64,000 bases of DNA from Ohtaekwangia sp. (GCA_021155195.1 JAJNPV010000021.1:186001-250000), one strand, 5' to 3'; shown: positions 52,556 to 61,443, counted from the first letter of the stretch. Numbers and translations are program-made. The notes: generated from the sequence alone by a model not told the origin.

Positions 52556-53374
52556 CTATAGCAAGTTGAACTTTACACCAAAGACCAAGCTACCCCAGGT
52601 GCTTTGCCAATTTGCTTCCTGAGTTTCTAATCTTTCCATTTTGACTACACTTATCATATAGTTTCCTTCGCCTGACAGATTGAATGTGACCTCTCCGTTT
52701 TTGTTAGAGCGTTGCAATTGCATGTCTGTTTTATTGTTTGCTCTATGCCAGCATCGCACTAATGCATTTTGGTAAGCCTTGCCATCGTACAAAATAAGGA
52801 AAGTAGGTTTATCGGTTGATTTGTATTCGTACGGGTTCTTGAGTGGTTTGATGTCAAGTATCAAATCGGTATGAACTTTGAAGGTCGCATCGGTTTTCTT
52901 CCCTACCTGTAATAGCACTTTGGCACAACGTCTGTATAGTTCGCGGCTCTTCATACCTGATTCACCATTTTTACTGCGAAAGGCAATCACTTCTTCCAAA
53001 CCATCATCTTTTAAATATTCGTTAAACTTTTGAGGCTCCAGCGAGAGGAATTGACTGTTGGTCGTAAAAGTCAAGAGGTGTGTTCCTTCCTGAGATAGAG
53101 TCAATGGTTCAATATCCACTCTACTCGTGTCTTGTTTGATTACTTTCATTTCATCCACAACACCCGTTGAAGTATAATGCCTGAACGCAGTAATTTTTCG
53201 ATTGCCACCGCCCCATTTTTCGCCTTCGTAGTTTTCGCCTACCATAGCAGCCAGAGAAACTTGCTCACCGGGAGCAAAAAAGAAATGTGTTGGCATTATC
53301 CAATATTCGTGTGCTTGCGAGATCGCAATTAGGCTTAATAAACAAGTGAGGGTTAAAATTTTCTTTCGGTTCAT
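52556..53374 (-). CDS. DUF4198-like exported protein
   Basis: A 272-residue periplasmic protein. The signal peptide ends after SLIAISQA, leaving the mature start HEYWIMPTHFFFAPGEQV, the diagnostic HE.W...P pattern of DUF4198/NikM-type proteins linked to metal uptake. The C-terminal part has GKAYQNALVRCWHR and SNKNGEVTFNLSGEGNYMIS, a beta-sandwich signature. A metal-binding role via the new N-terminal His is a family-based expectation. It is the last gene of the operon with the TonB receptor. Confidence 0.85.
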   Translation of the reverse strand: MNRKKILTLTCLLSLIAISQAHEYWIMPTHFFFAPGEQVSLAAMVGENYEGEKWGGGNRKITAFRHYTSTGVVDEMKVIKQDTSRVDIEPLTLSQEGTHLLTFTTNSQFLSLEPQKFNEYLKDDGLEEVIAFRSKNGESGMKSRELYRRCAKVLLQVGKKTDATFKVHTDLILDIKPLKNPYEYKSTDKPTFLILYDGKAYQNALVRCWHRANNKTDMQLQRSNKNGEVTFNLSGEGNYMISVVKMERLETQEANWQSTWGSLVFGVKFNLL

Positions 53375-53464
53375 ATAGATAGTTTGTATCAGATAATATT
53401 TGTCATTTCGATAAATTCATTTCAATTGCCGCAACATCAGGCCGAGCTAAATAGTCAATCGCAG

Positions 53465-53725
53465 TTATTTCTTCGGAAAAGTAAATTTAAAATAAATCAA
53501 CAGCCCACTTAAAAAACAAATAAAACCATTGGCTAATATAACGGGCCAAAGCATCAAAGAAATACCGTAAACCAACCAAATAACGGTGCTGGTAAAAACA
53601 ATCAACATCATCGAGAGACTTAGGTCGCCCACACTTTTGGTGGTCCATGCTTTATATACTTGCGGGATAAAAGTGATGCTGCTCAATGCTGCACCTGTGT
53701 GTCCTACTATTTCTGTCCAATTCAT
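53465..53725 (-). CDS. SemiSWEET transporter
   Basis: An 86-residue three-helix membrane protein. IVGHTGAALSSITFIPQVYKAW contains the PQ-loop Pro-Gln, followed by TKSVGDLSLSMMLIVF. It ends with a third helix and a short basic tail. SemiSWEETs form dimers that carry sugars or related small molecules across the inner membrane. The length is exactly that of the family. In this operon it sits between a radical SAM gene and a DUF4198 gene, so its substrate may be something other than sugar. Confidence 0.9.
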   Translation of the reverse strand: MNWTEIVGHTGAALSSITFIPQVYKAWTTKSVGDLSLSMMLIVFTSTVIWLVYGISLMLWPVILANGFICFLSGLLIYFKFTFPKK

Positions 53726-53746
53726 TTCTTAGTCTTTAAAATTTAG

Positions 53747-54673
53747 TTAGATTGTTTTCGCTTCAAGTTTTTGCATGTCATAATGCTTTTCAAAAAATTC
53801 ATCACACCATAGGCAAACATTTTTTAATTCTTCTGTACGGGTTATTGCTTGTGCTTCTGTTACACCAATGGATTCACCCATTTTCCACGGGTCGCCCTCG
53901 TTTAGCTTTTGAAATATTTTAGATTTGGCCACGCGGTTCATTACTTCCACCACTTTCTCTTTACGCGCATCACCCATCGGCAGTTTTGTGCCAGGGCAGC
54001 ATGGGTTTATACGCCACAGTTGGATGCTGATTTCTTGGGGTAACTCTGTACCGCCCAAAAAACCTTTCGCACCCGAAAGGATGGCGCAGAAATTATGGTT
54101 CGGGTCTCTTTTCCACACATTTTTTTGCAGTGCGCGACCTCTTGCCCAATTTCCGCCCAGCCACATATCGTCTGTGGCACCCCAATAGCCCCAACTAAGT
54201 TTGTGTTGAGTGAGATACGTTTCCTTTTCAATTAGCGGGTCTTTGTCATCGCCATTTACCCCGCGCGACTCGAATAAACTTGCAATATCCATGAGCCGGG
54301 CGCCTGCGTGCTTGTGATATCTATCGATGCTGGCAATGTCAAATCGCGTTACACCTTTAGCAATGAGTGTGTCCAATATTTCTTCGGTAAGCAAATCGCC
54401 ATTGGTTTGCAACATAATTTGCGTGCTGTTTCCATAGCGCTCCTTTAGTTTATCTAAAATCAGATAAAGTTTTTTCTTGTCGGCAAGCGGCTCGCCACCA
54501 GAAAGAATCAGTCTATCAATCTGGTCGGGCAAGTTATCAATGATGGCTAAACATTCTTCTTCAGAAATACGAGCACCTTGTGGCCCCGACAAATTATAGC
54601 AATGGTCGCATTGGTCGTTGCACAACTGTGTAAATACCCAGTACAAACTTTCGCAGTGATTATAGTCTTTCAT
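53747..54673 (-). CDS. Radical SAM enzyme of unknown specificity
   Basis: A 308-residue enzyme. The cluster-binding motif is CNDQCDHC (Cys18, Cys22, Cys25), followed by LILSGGEPL, which binds SAM, and MLQTNGDLLTEEIL. The C-terminal half has further Cys groups (NPCCPGT, CLWCDEFF) that could hold an auxiliary iron-sulfur cluster as in SPASM or twitch domains. Such enzymes modify peptides, sugars or cofactors. Surroundings (TonB receptor, SemiSWEET, DUF4198, DUF2064 glycosyltransferase-like) suggest work on an imported or exported small molecule; no precursor peptide was found nearby. Confidence 0.9.
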   Translation of the reverse strand: MKDYNHCESLYWVFTQLCNDQCDHCYNLSGPQGARISEEECLAIIDNLPDQIDRLILSGGEPLADKKKLYLILDKLKERYGNSTQIMLQTNGDLLTEEILDTLIAKGVTRFDIASIDRYHKHAGARLMDIASLFESRGVNGDDKDPLIEKETYLTQHKLSWGYWGATDDMWLGGNWARGRALQKNVWKRDPNHNFCAILSGAKGFLGGTELPQEISIQLWRINPCCPGTKLPMGDARKEKVVEVMNRVAKSKIFQKLNEGDPWKMGESIGVTEAQAITRTEELKNVCLWCDEFFEKHYDMQKLEAKTI

Positions 54674-54749
54674 TTTTAGAATCGGTGGTGAAGATAGTTT
54701 GAAATACGGTTAACCGCGTTGAGAATATTCATTTCAGCACGATTTATTC

Positions 54750-57700
54750 TCAAAACAAGAATCGCACTCCAAACTGAAATTGTCTGGGTGGCGCAGCATT
54801 CTTGGTAACGATAGGTGCGCCCACAGGGCCGATTTGTATCTGGTTACTCTGCGTGGCATTGTTGCTGTAGCCGCTCAGGTTAACAGTATTCAAAACATTG
54901 AAAACATCTGCTCTAACTTCCAGACGATTGTTGCCAATTGGAATTAAATATTGCAAACTTAAGTCGAAGGTTTTGGCCCAAGGCAAGCGGTCACTGTTTC
55001 TGCTAGCGCCAGGATATCGGTCACTGTTACCGACATACGCATCGCCAAAAGCACCACCATCGCCATTCAAATCATTGGTCGTTCCGCCAACAACCGTTCC
55101 CTTGCTATTCACAATTTGGTAGAGCGAAGCATTGGGTACTCGGTTGATAGGTTGACCGCTTTGTATGAGTGCAGCCAATGTAGCTGTCAGATTTTTTACG
55201 GGATAATAGTTTATGATTCCATTGATGATATGCCTGCGGTCGTTGATGGAAGGCCCCCACTCGTTGGAGAAATTGTTGGCGTCCATGGCGCGGAAGTTAA
55301 TGTCTTCGGTATTGTTTCGCAGATAAGACAATGTATAAATCAATCGGTACGAAAGTTTTCCATCCGATCTATCCTTTTGCAAATTGAAACTGGCCGCATA
55401 ATATTCTGATTCTCCCGCAGTTTCGGTCATCACCACACTCTTGGCAACACCTGTCAACGTTTGGCCATTGATGATGGCAGAACTACCGTAAATAGGAAGT
55501 AGCCGTGTGCTGTCTGCCGTGGCAGAGGCGCGAGCTGTATTTCCCGCAGCAACCGCATTCCATGCCGATGGCGCATTTAAGTTGCGCGTACGAAACAAGT
55601 TGTTTGATTTGTTGTAAACCAAATCGATATAAAACAAGTTATCATTGGCGATTTGATATTGATAGCCCAACGAAATTTGTTGCGTGTAAGGGTTTTGATA
55701 ACCGTTGGGATTCAAAATTCTTCGTTCGCCACTAAATGAATTGCGCTGATTGGCAAACGAAGAAGCGGGAGGCCCATTCAAATAGCTAAATGGCAACCCC
55801 GCATTGTTACTTTGGCCTACGCCTAAGTTTCCATCGAAGGTGATATTGTTGATATTGGTATTAGAAGGCAATGCACTCCTGTCGATAAAGTATTGGAGTT
55901 GTGTTTTAAAGTCGCTGTTGGTACTGTTTTGTTGGAGCGCATCGCTGTAGATGGCATATAAAATTTTATCGTAGAAAATACCGTAGCCTCCGCGAATACT
56001 GCTGCGGTCGGTAAGTTTATAGTTGAAACTGGCGCGTGGCGCAATGTTGTTGTAATCTCCTTGGTCGCTGCCGCCCTTCGAAAGATTGTCATAATCATAC
56101 CGAACACCCAGTGTTACATTTAGTTTTGGCGTTGCTGCAAATTGGTCTTCTGCATAGAAGCTGAAAATATTTTGCGTTTTGCCAAAGCTATTGGGGCGAA
56201 GTTCAATACCGTAGCTCAAAACTTTTGCAGTAGCGGGGACATCATTTACACCAAACGATGCTCCTAAGTTTTTTGCCTTCAGTGCATCGAGTTCAGGTTG
56301 GGTAAGTTGCACGGTATAGCTTCCGTTCGGGTTGCCCCCACCAAACAATTCGTGGTTGGCACCGATTAATTCAGTCCCAACCTTAAGTGTATGGTTTCCT
56401 TTATAAACGGTTAGTTTTTCTTGCAATTGAATAGTGTTTTCATGTGAATCAAAAACATAACCGGGGTGGCCTAAGTAAGCGATGGATTGCCCCGCTGGGT
56501 CAAGCACCGTTACGTTGGGGCTGTTTGGATTTTCCGGTTTGCCATAGTTCCAGCGGAAGCTGGAGTATTGAATGTTGCTTTCAAACTTGAAGTTGTTCCC
56601 CGTGTAGGTGTTCTTGCTTCCAATCAAAACTGAATTTCTGTCCTGGCTGTTAGCGGCAGAAGGAAATCCATTTCCACCCGTCAAGCCGCCTGCTTGCCTG
56701 CCAATATTGACAAAACCCAAATTTACGCGGAGCGATGAGTTAAACCGAGCAGACCAGGTTTGGTCGAGCTTGGCGGAAAAATAATCGAAGCGGTTTTCTC
56801 CACGAACCGTTTGGTTGATACTCAGCGCGGGCGATGTGAGCAAATTGTCTTTGATGTCGCTGGTATGTTCGTAATTGATATAGTAAAATGTTTTTTCCTT
56901 TACGATTGCACCACCTAACCCAAAGCCAACTTGGTAACGCTGAAAGCCATTCTTTACTTGGTTGCCCGAAAGGTCACGCTGAATAAAATCGGTTTGTCCA
57001 TCAATCGATGGGCCGGGGCGCGTGATGAAAAATGCCTCGCCTCCAAATTTATTGCTTCCCGACTTCGAGGTGATGTTGATGATGCCGTTACCCGTATTGC
57101 CAAATTCCACAGTGTAATTGTTTGTCAGCACATTTACATTTTGTACAAAGCCAACGGGCACGGCAAATTTCTGACCTCCTAAAAACCGCTCATTATTATC
57201 CAGACCATCAATCAAGTAATTGTTGAACAATCCATTTGCCCCATTAATGCTTACGTTGGGTGCCTCAGGGTAGAAACCAGTGGCTTGACTCACATTTGGC
57301 AATCGGAACAACATCCGCGTAATGTCTCGCCCCTCGACTGGTAGTTCCTGAATTTTTTTGATCGAGATATCAGATGCTACCTCTGCATTGATGGTGTTGA
57401 TGGCTGTGGCGCGTGATGAGGTAATAGTGACTTCTTCTAAGGTCTTTTCAATTTTTCGTGGCAGTACCAACGCAATCGTTCGCTTAAAATTAGAGCGTAA
57501 CTCAATGTTGCCCGCTTCGGCTTCTAAATAGTCGGCAGTTTCTTTCGTGAATACTCTGTACTGCCCGCTAAGTGAGAGTCCTTTGAAGATGGCGTTACCA
57601 AACGAATTGGTGGTGGCGGTGTTTGAATATCCAATGGATGGATTTTCAATCGACACTTCAATGTTGGGCAACGGCTTTCCATCGGTGGGGTTGAGGATAC

Positions 57701-57776
57701 TTACTTCTAAATCAACTTGGGAATAAGCAGCACCAAAAAATACAAAAAAGACGAATGTTGTAATGATTCGATACAT
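54750..57776 (-). CDS. TonB-dependent receptor with carboxypeptidase-regulatory-like domain
   Basis: A 1008-residue outer-membrane receptor. The signal peptide ends near residue 20 (GAAYSQ). A CarboxypepD_reg-like domain (DGKPLPNIEVSIENPSIG, about 30-110) is followed by a plug (VASDISIKKIQELPVEGRDI, YLIDGLDNNERFLGG, GIINITSKSGSNKF) and a barrel of the Oar-like kind that ends in RQFQFGVRFLF. It is not a SusC type and has no SusD beside it. It lies 11 bases after the DUF2064 gene, so both are probably one transcript with the radical SAM, SemiSWEET and DUF4198 genes. Confidence 0.93.
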   Translation of the reverse strand: MYRIITTFVFFVFFGAAYSQVDLEVSILNPTDGKPLPNIEVSIENPSIGYSNTATTNSFGNAIFKGLSLSGQYRVFTKETADYLEAEAGNIELRSNFKRTIALVLPRKIEKTLEEVTITSSRATAINTINAEVASDISIKKIQELPVEGRDITRMLFRLPNVSQATGFYPEAPNVSINGANGLFNNYLIDGLDNNERFLGGQKFAVPVGFVQNVNVLTNNYTVEFGNTGNGIINITSKSGSNKFGGEAFFITRPGPSIDGQTDFIQRDLSGNQVKNGFQRYQVGFGLGGAIVKEKTFYYINYEHTSDIKDNLLTSPALSINQTVRGENRFDYFSAKLDQTWSARFNSSLRVNLGFVNIGRQAGGLTGGNGFPSAANSQDRNSVLIGSKNTYTGNNFKFESNIQYSSFRWNYGKPENPNSPNVTVLDPAGQSIAYLGHPGYVFDSHENTIQLQEKLTVYKGNHTLKVGTELIGANHELFGGGNPNGSYTVQLTQPELDALKAKNLGASFGVNDVPATAKVLSYGIELRPNSFGKTQNIFSFYAEDQFAATPKLNVTLGVRYDYDNLSKGGSDQGDYNNIAPRASFNYKLTDRSSIRGGYGIFYDKILYAIYSDALQQNSTNSDFKTQLQYFIDRSALPSNTNINNITFDGNLGVGQSNNAGLPFSYLNGPPASSFANQRNSFSGERRILNPNGYQNPYTQQISLGYQYQIANDNLFYIDLVYNKSNNLFRTRNLNAPSAWNAVAAGNTARASATADSTRLLPIYGSSAIINGQTLTGVAKSVVMTETAGESEYYAASFNLQKDRSDGKLSYRLIYTLSYLRNNTEDINFRAMDANNFSNEWGPSINDRRHIINGIINYYPVKNLTATLAALIQSGQPINRVPNASLYQIVNSKGTVVGGTTNDLNGDGGAFGDAYVGNSDRYPGASRNSDRLPWAKTFDLSLQYLIPIGNNRLEVRADVFNVLNTVNLSGYSNNATQSNQIQIGPVGAPIVTKNAAPPRQFQFGVRFLF

Positions 57777-57787
57777 AAGGTAATGGT

Positions 57788-58522
57788 TTATAAATGCGAA
57801 AAATTTGCTGGGTATAAAGCCGATAAGTAAGGTTTTGAAGGAAAGTATAGAAAAAGCCTAGCGGGCGGGCCTCTGAGGAAATCAGATTGTGAAAAACGCT
57901 GAACAAGGATTTTAAGTTGAGTGAGGTTTTGCTTGAAGTTTTCAACAATGTGTTGGTAAGCTTTGGCGAATGAAGTGGTAGATTCCGATACGGACGTGAG
58001 CAATGATTGAAAATCATCAGCGTCTGTTTTATAGGCGAGCACTTCTGCATGTGGATTCAATTCAGATAATTGATTCAGCACATGCCTAGTTTTCCAATCA
58101 ATTGCATCAAAATCAATTTTAAGAAATTGCGATTGGCGCATGGCCAATAAGTAAACACCACCATCCGATGAGGGGCCAAGTACCAACTCAGCTTTAGCTA
58201 AAAGTTCATTTGCCTTTATAATATCGGCCGGGTTTAGAGACGGTGTGTCAGACCCGATGGCAATCACCAACTCGTAACCTTTTTTAAAAATCTGCTCAAA
58301 AGCGTCCCTCAATCTGCTGGAAAAAGAGGAACCAGTCTGCTCGCGAGATGAAATAAGAAACCAGTCCAGCCCGCTTTGCTCACAACAATGATGCGCTTGC
58401 CGTAAAAGCAGCGAAGATATTCTTTCGTTTTGAAGCCGGTTTGAGGAAAATGACTTGACTGCACTCTCTAAATGAGAAGTGCGTGCAAAAATCAATACTA
58501 CGGTTGAGGAAGAATGTCTCAT
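57788..58522 (-). CDS. DUF2064 / TIGR04282-like glycosyltransferase-related protein
   Basis: A 244-residue protein with a GT-A-like nucleotide-sugar fold. IAIGSDTPSLNPADI and LVLGPSSDGGVYLLAM are the two hallmark blocks of the DUF2064 family, members of which are annotated as arsenosugar-biosynthesis glycosyltransferases. The N-terminal part (VVLIFARTSHLESAVK) is shorter than usual in its KxPxxGxxKTRL segment, so substrate binding may differ. It is the first gene of the operon with the TonB receptor and radical SAM enzyme. Arsenosugar chemistry is only a family name here, not a proven role. Confidence 0.82.
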   Translation of the reverse strand: MRHSSSTVVLIFARTSHLESAVKSFSSNRLQNERISSLLLRQAHHCCEQSGLDWFLISSREQTGSSFSSRLRDAFEQIFKKGYELVIAIGSDTPSLNPADIIKANELLAKAELVLGPSSDGGVYLLAMRQSQFLKIDFDAIDWKTRHVLNQLSELNPHAEVLAYKTDADDFQSLLTSVSESTTSFAKAYQHIVENFKQNLTQLKILVQRFSQSDFLRGPPARLFLYFPSKPYLSALYPANFSHL

Positions 58523-58577
58523 TCAAAAAAACACCTTCTAAAATAGTCATTTTTATCAGGGAACTGGGATCTAGGAT

Positions 58578-58591
58578 GTCGCGGCCGCGAC
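58578..58591. repeat. 14-bp GC-rich perfect palindrome
   Basis: GTCGCGGCCGCGAC, self-complementary, in the 115-base spacer between the DUF2064 gene and the truncated MNT-HEPN gene. It stands out from the surrounding AT-rich DNA and lies at the apparent truncation point. Confidence 0.55.
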
Positions 58592-58637
58592 TTTGGGTTG
58601 TTTGCGCACCATACCAAGATTAATTGTATTTTGGTTA

Positions 58638-59234
58638 TTAACCGGTAAATACAAACAACGCAGTGTAATAAAAACTTTCTGTACTCTGATGCAATTCAAA
58701 AGCAGTCTTTGTTAAGCTATCACGGTTAAATGCGTTTTTAGCATCAATAAGAAACTTAACTCCGCGATTACGCCATTTGTCAAAGTGCTGCTGCGATATT
58801 TCCTTTTCTTCATCAGGTGTAAGTTGGCGCGGTACAGAAAATTTCATCGTACCCCTATCATAGGGCAACACACCTTCTTTTAAAATGTCCACGAAGAAGT
58901 ATTGGCCGAACTCAAGTCCTTCATTGATATACCCCATGTCATGGATCTCCATGTTTACCGAAGACCGATACATGCAAGATCGATTGGTTACCCTGTCTTC
59001 CAGTTCGTACGATTTTTCTTGCGCTTCATTGGTGACCACGAGCAAATCATAATCACTCATGTACTCGTATCTTATTCCGTCACGACCAAAATAAGAATGC
59101 GAGGTAAACGTGCCTTTGGCATAACTTCCAAATAGAATAATTTTCTCTGGATCTATCTCCTCTTTAATGATCTCCACAATACGCAGTATTTCATGCTGAT
59201 TATTTTCCGGGAGATGTGAAAGGGAAATTTTCAT
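58638..59234 (-). pseudogene. Nucleotidyltransferase-HEPN protein, truncated second copy
   Basis: A 198-residue frame. Its first 125 residues are nearly identical to the copy at 41474-42331 (IILFGSYAKGTF, YMSDYDLLVV, NMEIHD), and the rest is a more diverged HEPN start that ends at YYTALFVFTG and a stop. The full-length copy continues for 85 more residues (YKPKTHNLSKL and onward), including the likely HEPN active-site region. The MNT part is intact and could still bind or modify a partner, but the HEPN part is probably inactive. Confidence 0.8.
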
Positions 59235-59289
59235 TTACGCTTTGAGTTTAATTTACATAAATTAAATAAACCTGATGAGGCTTACGAAT

Positions 59290-59311
59290 ACTTTGAGATT
59301 TGAATCAAAGT
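59290..59311. promoter_or_regulatory. Dyad upstream of the second MNT-HEPN copy
   Basis: ACTTTGA (59290-59296) and TCAAAGT (59305-59311) are perfect reverse complements around GATTTGAA. The copy at 42384-42404 has a weaker dyad at the matching position. Probable autoregulatory operator. Confidence 0.5.
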
Positions 59312-59365
59312 AGTATCTTGGATAAGAATAAGGATATATAGGATATGAGTGTCCGGTATAAATAC

Positions 59366-59372
59366 GTTAGGC
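59366..59372 (+). other. GTTAGGC boundary motif
   Basis: GTTAGGC fits the integron core-site form GTTRRRY exactly and lies 44 bases before a plus-strand gene pair whose end is marked by the long inverted repeat at 61113-61283. A seven-base match alone is weak; the pairing of both ends gives it weight. Confidence 0.35.
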
Positions 59373-59416
59373 GCAATAATTTTCTTAAAAAAGATTTCCC
59401 AAACTATTAGGACAAA

Positions 59417-60058
59417 GTGGAAGAGAAATTTAAAAACTTAAGACCCTTGGACGTACCACCAACTTGGTGGTGCCAAAATCTAACATTCTGTAAATTATTA
59501 ATTGACGGTTATGCAAACCGTTTAGGGGACAAGTTCAAATTCGAAGAATTTATGAAAGGTGAGATTAATCTTACCGACATAGAATTTCACTTATCGACTG
59601 GTGGTTACCATGGAGAAGAGTACGGATCTTTCAAATTGAATGACTATGACTACATTGGGAAAACAAGTCTCTCAGGCAACAAAATTGTTAAGTACTCACC
59701 CGACAATGACCAACACTTATTTCATTTGAGTTTTCCTGAAATGAAAACATATTTTATTTATTCTATTGCAAGACTTCACGACAAATGTATTCTCAATTTA
59801 AATAAATGGTTAATCTATAATGACTATAACAACTGGACAAAATGGCGATTATACTTTGAAGTTATAGCTCAGAACTCCTCTGAAAAGGAAGGAGATTATT
59901 ACAAGCATTTTTGGTTCTCTGTTTTAAACAAAGTTGACATTTGGGACATATTCGATGACGTTCAACAACACAAACAGTTTAACGGAATCAAGGAAAAATT
60001 TGAAAAAGAGTCTGACCATATTGAGAGAAAAATAATTGAATTAAACCAAGCGAAGTAA
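59417..60058 (+). CDS. Unknown protein, GTG start (213 residues)
   Basis: I do not recognise this family. The protein is soluble, with many aromatic residues (WWCQNLTFCKLLIDGYANRLG, YHGEEYGSFKLNDYDYIG) and a helical C-terminal half. The GTG at 59417 is the first usable start and there is no good ATG nearby. It ends 10 bases before the next gene, which also uses GTG, so the two are probably one operon. AT-rich codon use is unlike the nearby TonB operon and suggests transfer. No membrane segments or signal peptide. Confidence 0.65.
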   Translation: MEEKFKNLRPLDVPPTWWCQNLTFCKLLIDGYANRLGDKFKFEEFMKGEINLTDIEFHLSTGGYHGEEYGSFKLNDYDYIGKTSLSGNKIVKYSPDNDQHLFHLSFPEMKTYFIYSIARLHDKCILNLNKWLIYNDYNNWTKWRLYFEVIAQNSSEKEGDYYKHFWFSVLNKVDIWDIFDDVQQHKQFNGIKEKFEKESDHIERKIIELNQAK

Positions 60059-60068
60059 CTTAGATCCG

Positions 60069-61106
60069 GTGACACAAAATGATTTGAAATATTACCCCAT
60101 AAGACTTGAAAAAAGTGTAAGCAATATTGAATATGTGAGCCACCAACTGAACACTATCAACAATATTGAAAATAAATTTAACTCATTGGACGAGGGGACT
60201 TCATTTATTAAGAAAGAGTTTCAAATTGGTGACACTGAAAAAGAGAAAAAGATAATTTGGAGTAGACTAAGTTCAATAGAGAACTACACTGATTTTAAAA
60301 ATTCAGGTCGTAACATTTTTGATTTCTCAGCTCCACTACTTGAAATGCTTCAAATAACGGATGTTAAAGAAATTAAATTCTCAGACATTAAATTCCCTTA
60401 CAACTTTTTCTACGTCTCGCTCATTGACTTAGGTTTGGTTCTAAATGACAACTATCACGGACATACCTGCTACTTAGACGGTGTTTTCGTTGAAAGACGA
60501 GAGTATGATGGCGAGGACATTGTGAAGTATGGTTTAAGTTTTGACTTCTGTGGCTACACCAAGGAGATTACAGACAAAGGAAAAGAATTCAAAAATGTTT
60601 TCCCTGACGCAATTTTCTTATCAAAGACTCTTGAATTTAAAAACGCGAACTCTTCAATCGAAGACGCGTTGAATTTAGCCAAGGACTTGATGGGAGATGA
60701 GGAGAACGAGACTCTTTTGAACTCAGCACTTGAGGAGTACAAATTATTACTTGATTACCTAAAACTTACAATTAATGCATTACTCTATTTATCACTACCA
60801 AATCCTGATATAGAACTTGCGGACAATTCAGTAATTACTGAAAGTAACAATCTCCTGACTCCATCCCGACTAATTGAGAAATCAAAGAACAACTCAAAGA
60901 GTTATAATAAAATAAGGTACGTTGGACATAAGGAAAGAAAAGACACATCAACACCGACAGGTAAGAAATTAAAGACTCATTGGAGACGCGGACATTGGAG
61001 AAATCAACCTTATGGAGGAAGGCTTGAAAGTAAAAAACTGATTTGGATTAAACCGATAATAATTGGTAACGGACTTCCTGACAAGGGGAAAATTTATGAG
61101 CCGTAA
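60069..61106 (+). CDS. Unknown protein, GTG start (345 residues)
   Basis: A 345-residue soluble protein. The last 45 residues are notable: TPTGKKLKTHWRRGHWRNQP, then YGGRLESKKLIWIKPIIIG. This basic, Trp-rich RGHWRNQPYG...WIKP ending occurs in proteins of plasmids, phages and islands, and I recall it also from proteins annotated as AcrVA2-like, which I cannot confirm here. The first 250 residues carry no motif I know apart from acidic helices (NLAKDLMGDEENETLL). It is the second gene of a two-gene unit and is followed 6 bases later by the long inverted repeat. Confidence 0.65.
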   Translation: MTQNDLKYYPIRLEKSVSNIEYVSHQLNTINNIENKFNSLDEGTSFIKKEFQIGDTEKEKKIIWSRLSSIENYTDFKNSGRNIFDFSAPLLEMLQITDVKEIKFSDIKFPYNFFYVSLIDLGLVLNDNYHGHTCYLDGVFVERREYDGEDIVKYGLSFDFCGYTKEITDKGKEFKNVFPDAIFLSKTLEFKNANSSIEDALNLAKDLMGDEENETLLNSALEEYKLLLDYLKLTINALLYLSLPNPDIELADNSVITESNNLLTPSRLIEKSKNNSKSYNKIRYVGHKERKDTSTPTGKKLKTHWRRGHWRNQPYGGRLESKKLIWIKPIIIGNGLPDKGKIYEP

Positions 61107-61443
61107 AAAATTACAACGGCTAACAAAAATGTTTATGCAATGGGGGGGGTTGGTGTTAAATTAAAGTTTATGTTTCAAAATGTAGTTCGGTCACGGTGGA
61201 CAGTTCGGAGCAGGTCGGGCTTAACCGCTGCGCTTAATTTTTAAGCCCTCCTATTCCCCGCACCGCATAAACACTAACGTTGTCTACAATTAATTTTTTA
61301 TTGAGATTGAACAATGGAAAGAAGGACTTTTCTGTGAAATCCGCTGGCTCTGGCTTGGATTTCTTTCCTAGAATAAAAATCATCTATTTTGCGTAGTTCA
61401 TCAAAAACGGTCATCTACAAGTGTAATGTTAGCGTGCGTTTTT
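61107..61443. other. Non-coding stretch with attC-like inverted repeat
   Basis: It holds the structure at 61113-61283 and, at 61428-61433, a GTTAGC motif just outside the stop of the next (minus) gene. No gene is supported. Confidence 0.6.
61113..61283. repeat. attC-like long inverted repeat
   Basis: Outer arms ACAACG (61113-61118) and CGTTGT (61278-61283); inner arms TTTATGC (61132-61138) and GCATAAA (61265-61271); G-rich and C-rich stretches continue inwards; a central hairpin GGGCTTAA/TTAAGCCC lies at 61217-61248. The spacers between outer and inner arms are unequal (13 and 6 bases). The layout (simple outer sites, asymmetry, foldable centre) recalls integron attC sites, but sequence identity to any known attC is not claimed. 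Confidence 0.65.

Noticed and set aside
52004..52561. Two plus-strand open frames between arr and the DUF4198 gene
   Set aside because: Their translations have no protein-like composition or motifs, one overlaps the hairpin at 52000-52049, and they lack a sensible start context. They are best read as chance frames.
57788..58522. Arsenic-resistance locus based on the DUF2064 annotation
   Set aside because: No ArsM, ArsB, ArsR or ArsC-like gene is near, and the neighbours (SemiSWEET, DUF4198, TonB receptor) do not point to arsenic. The family name alone is not enough.
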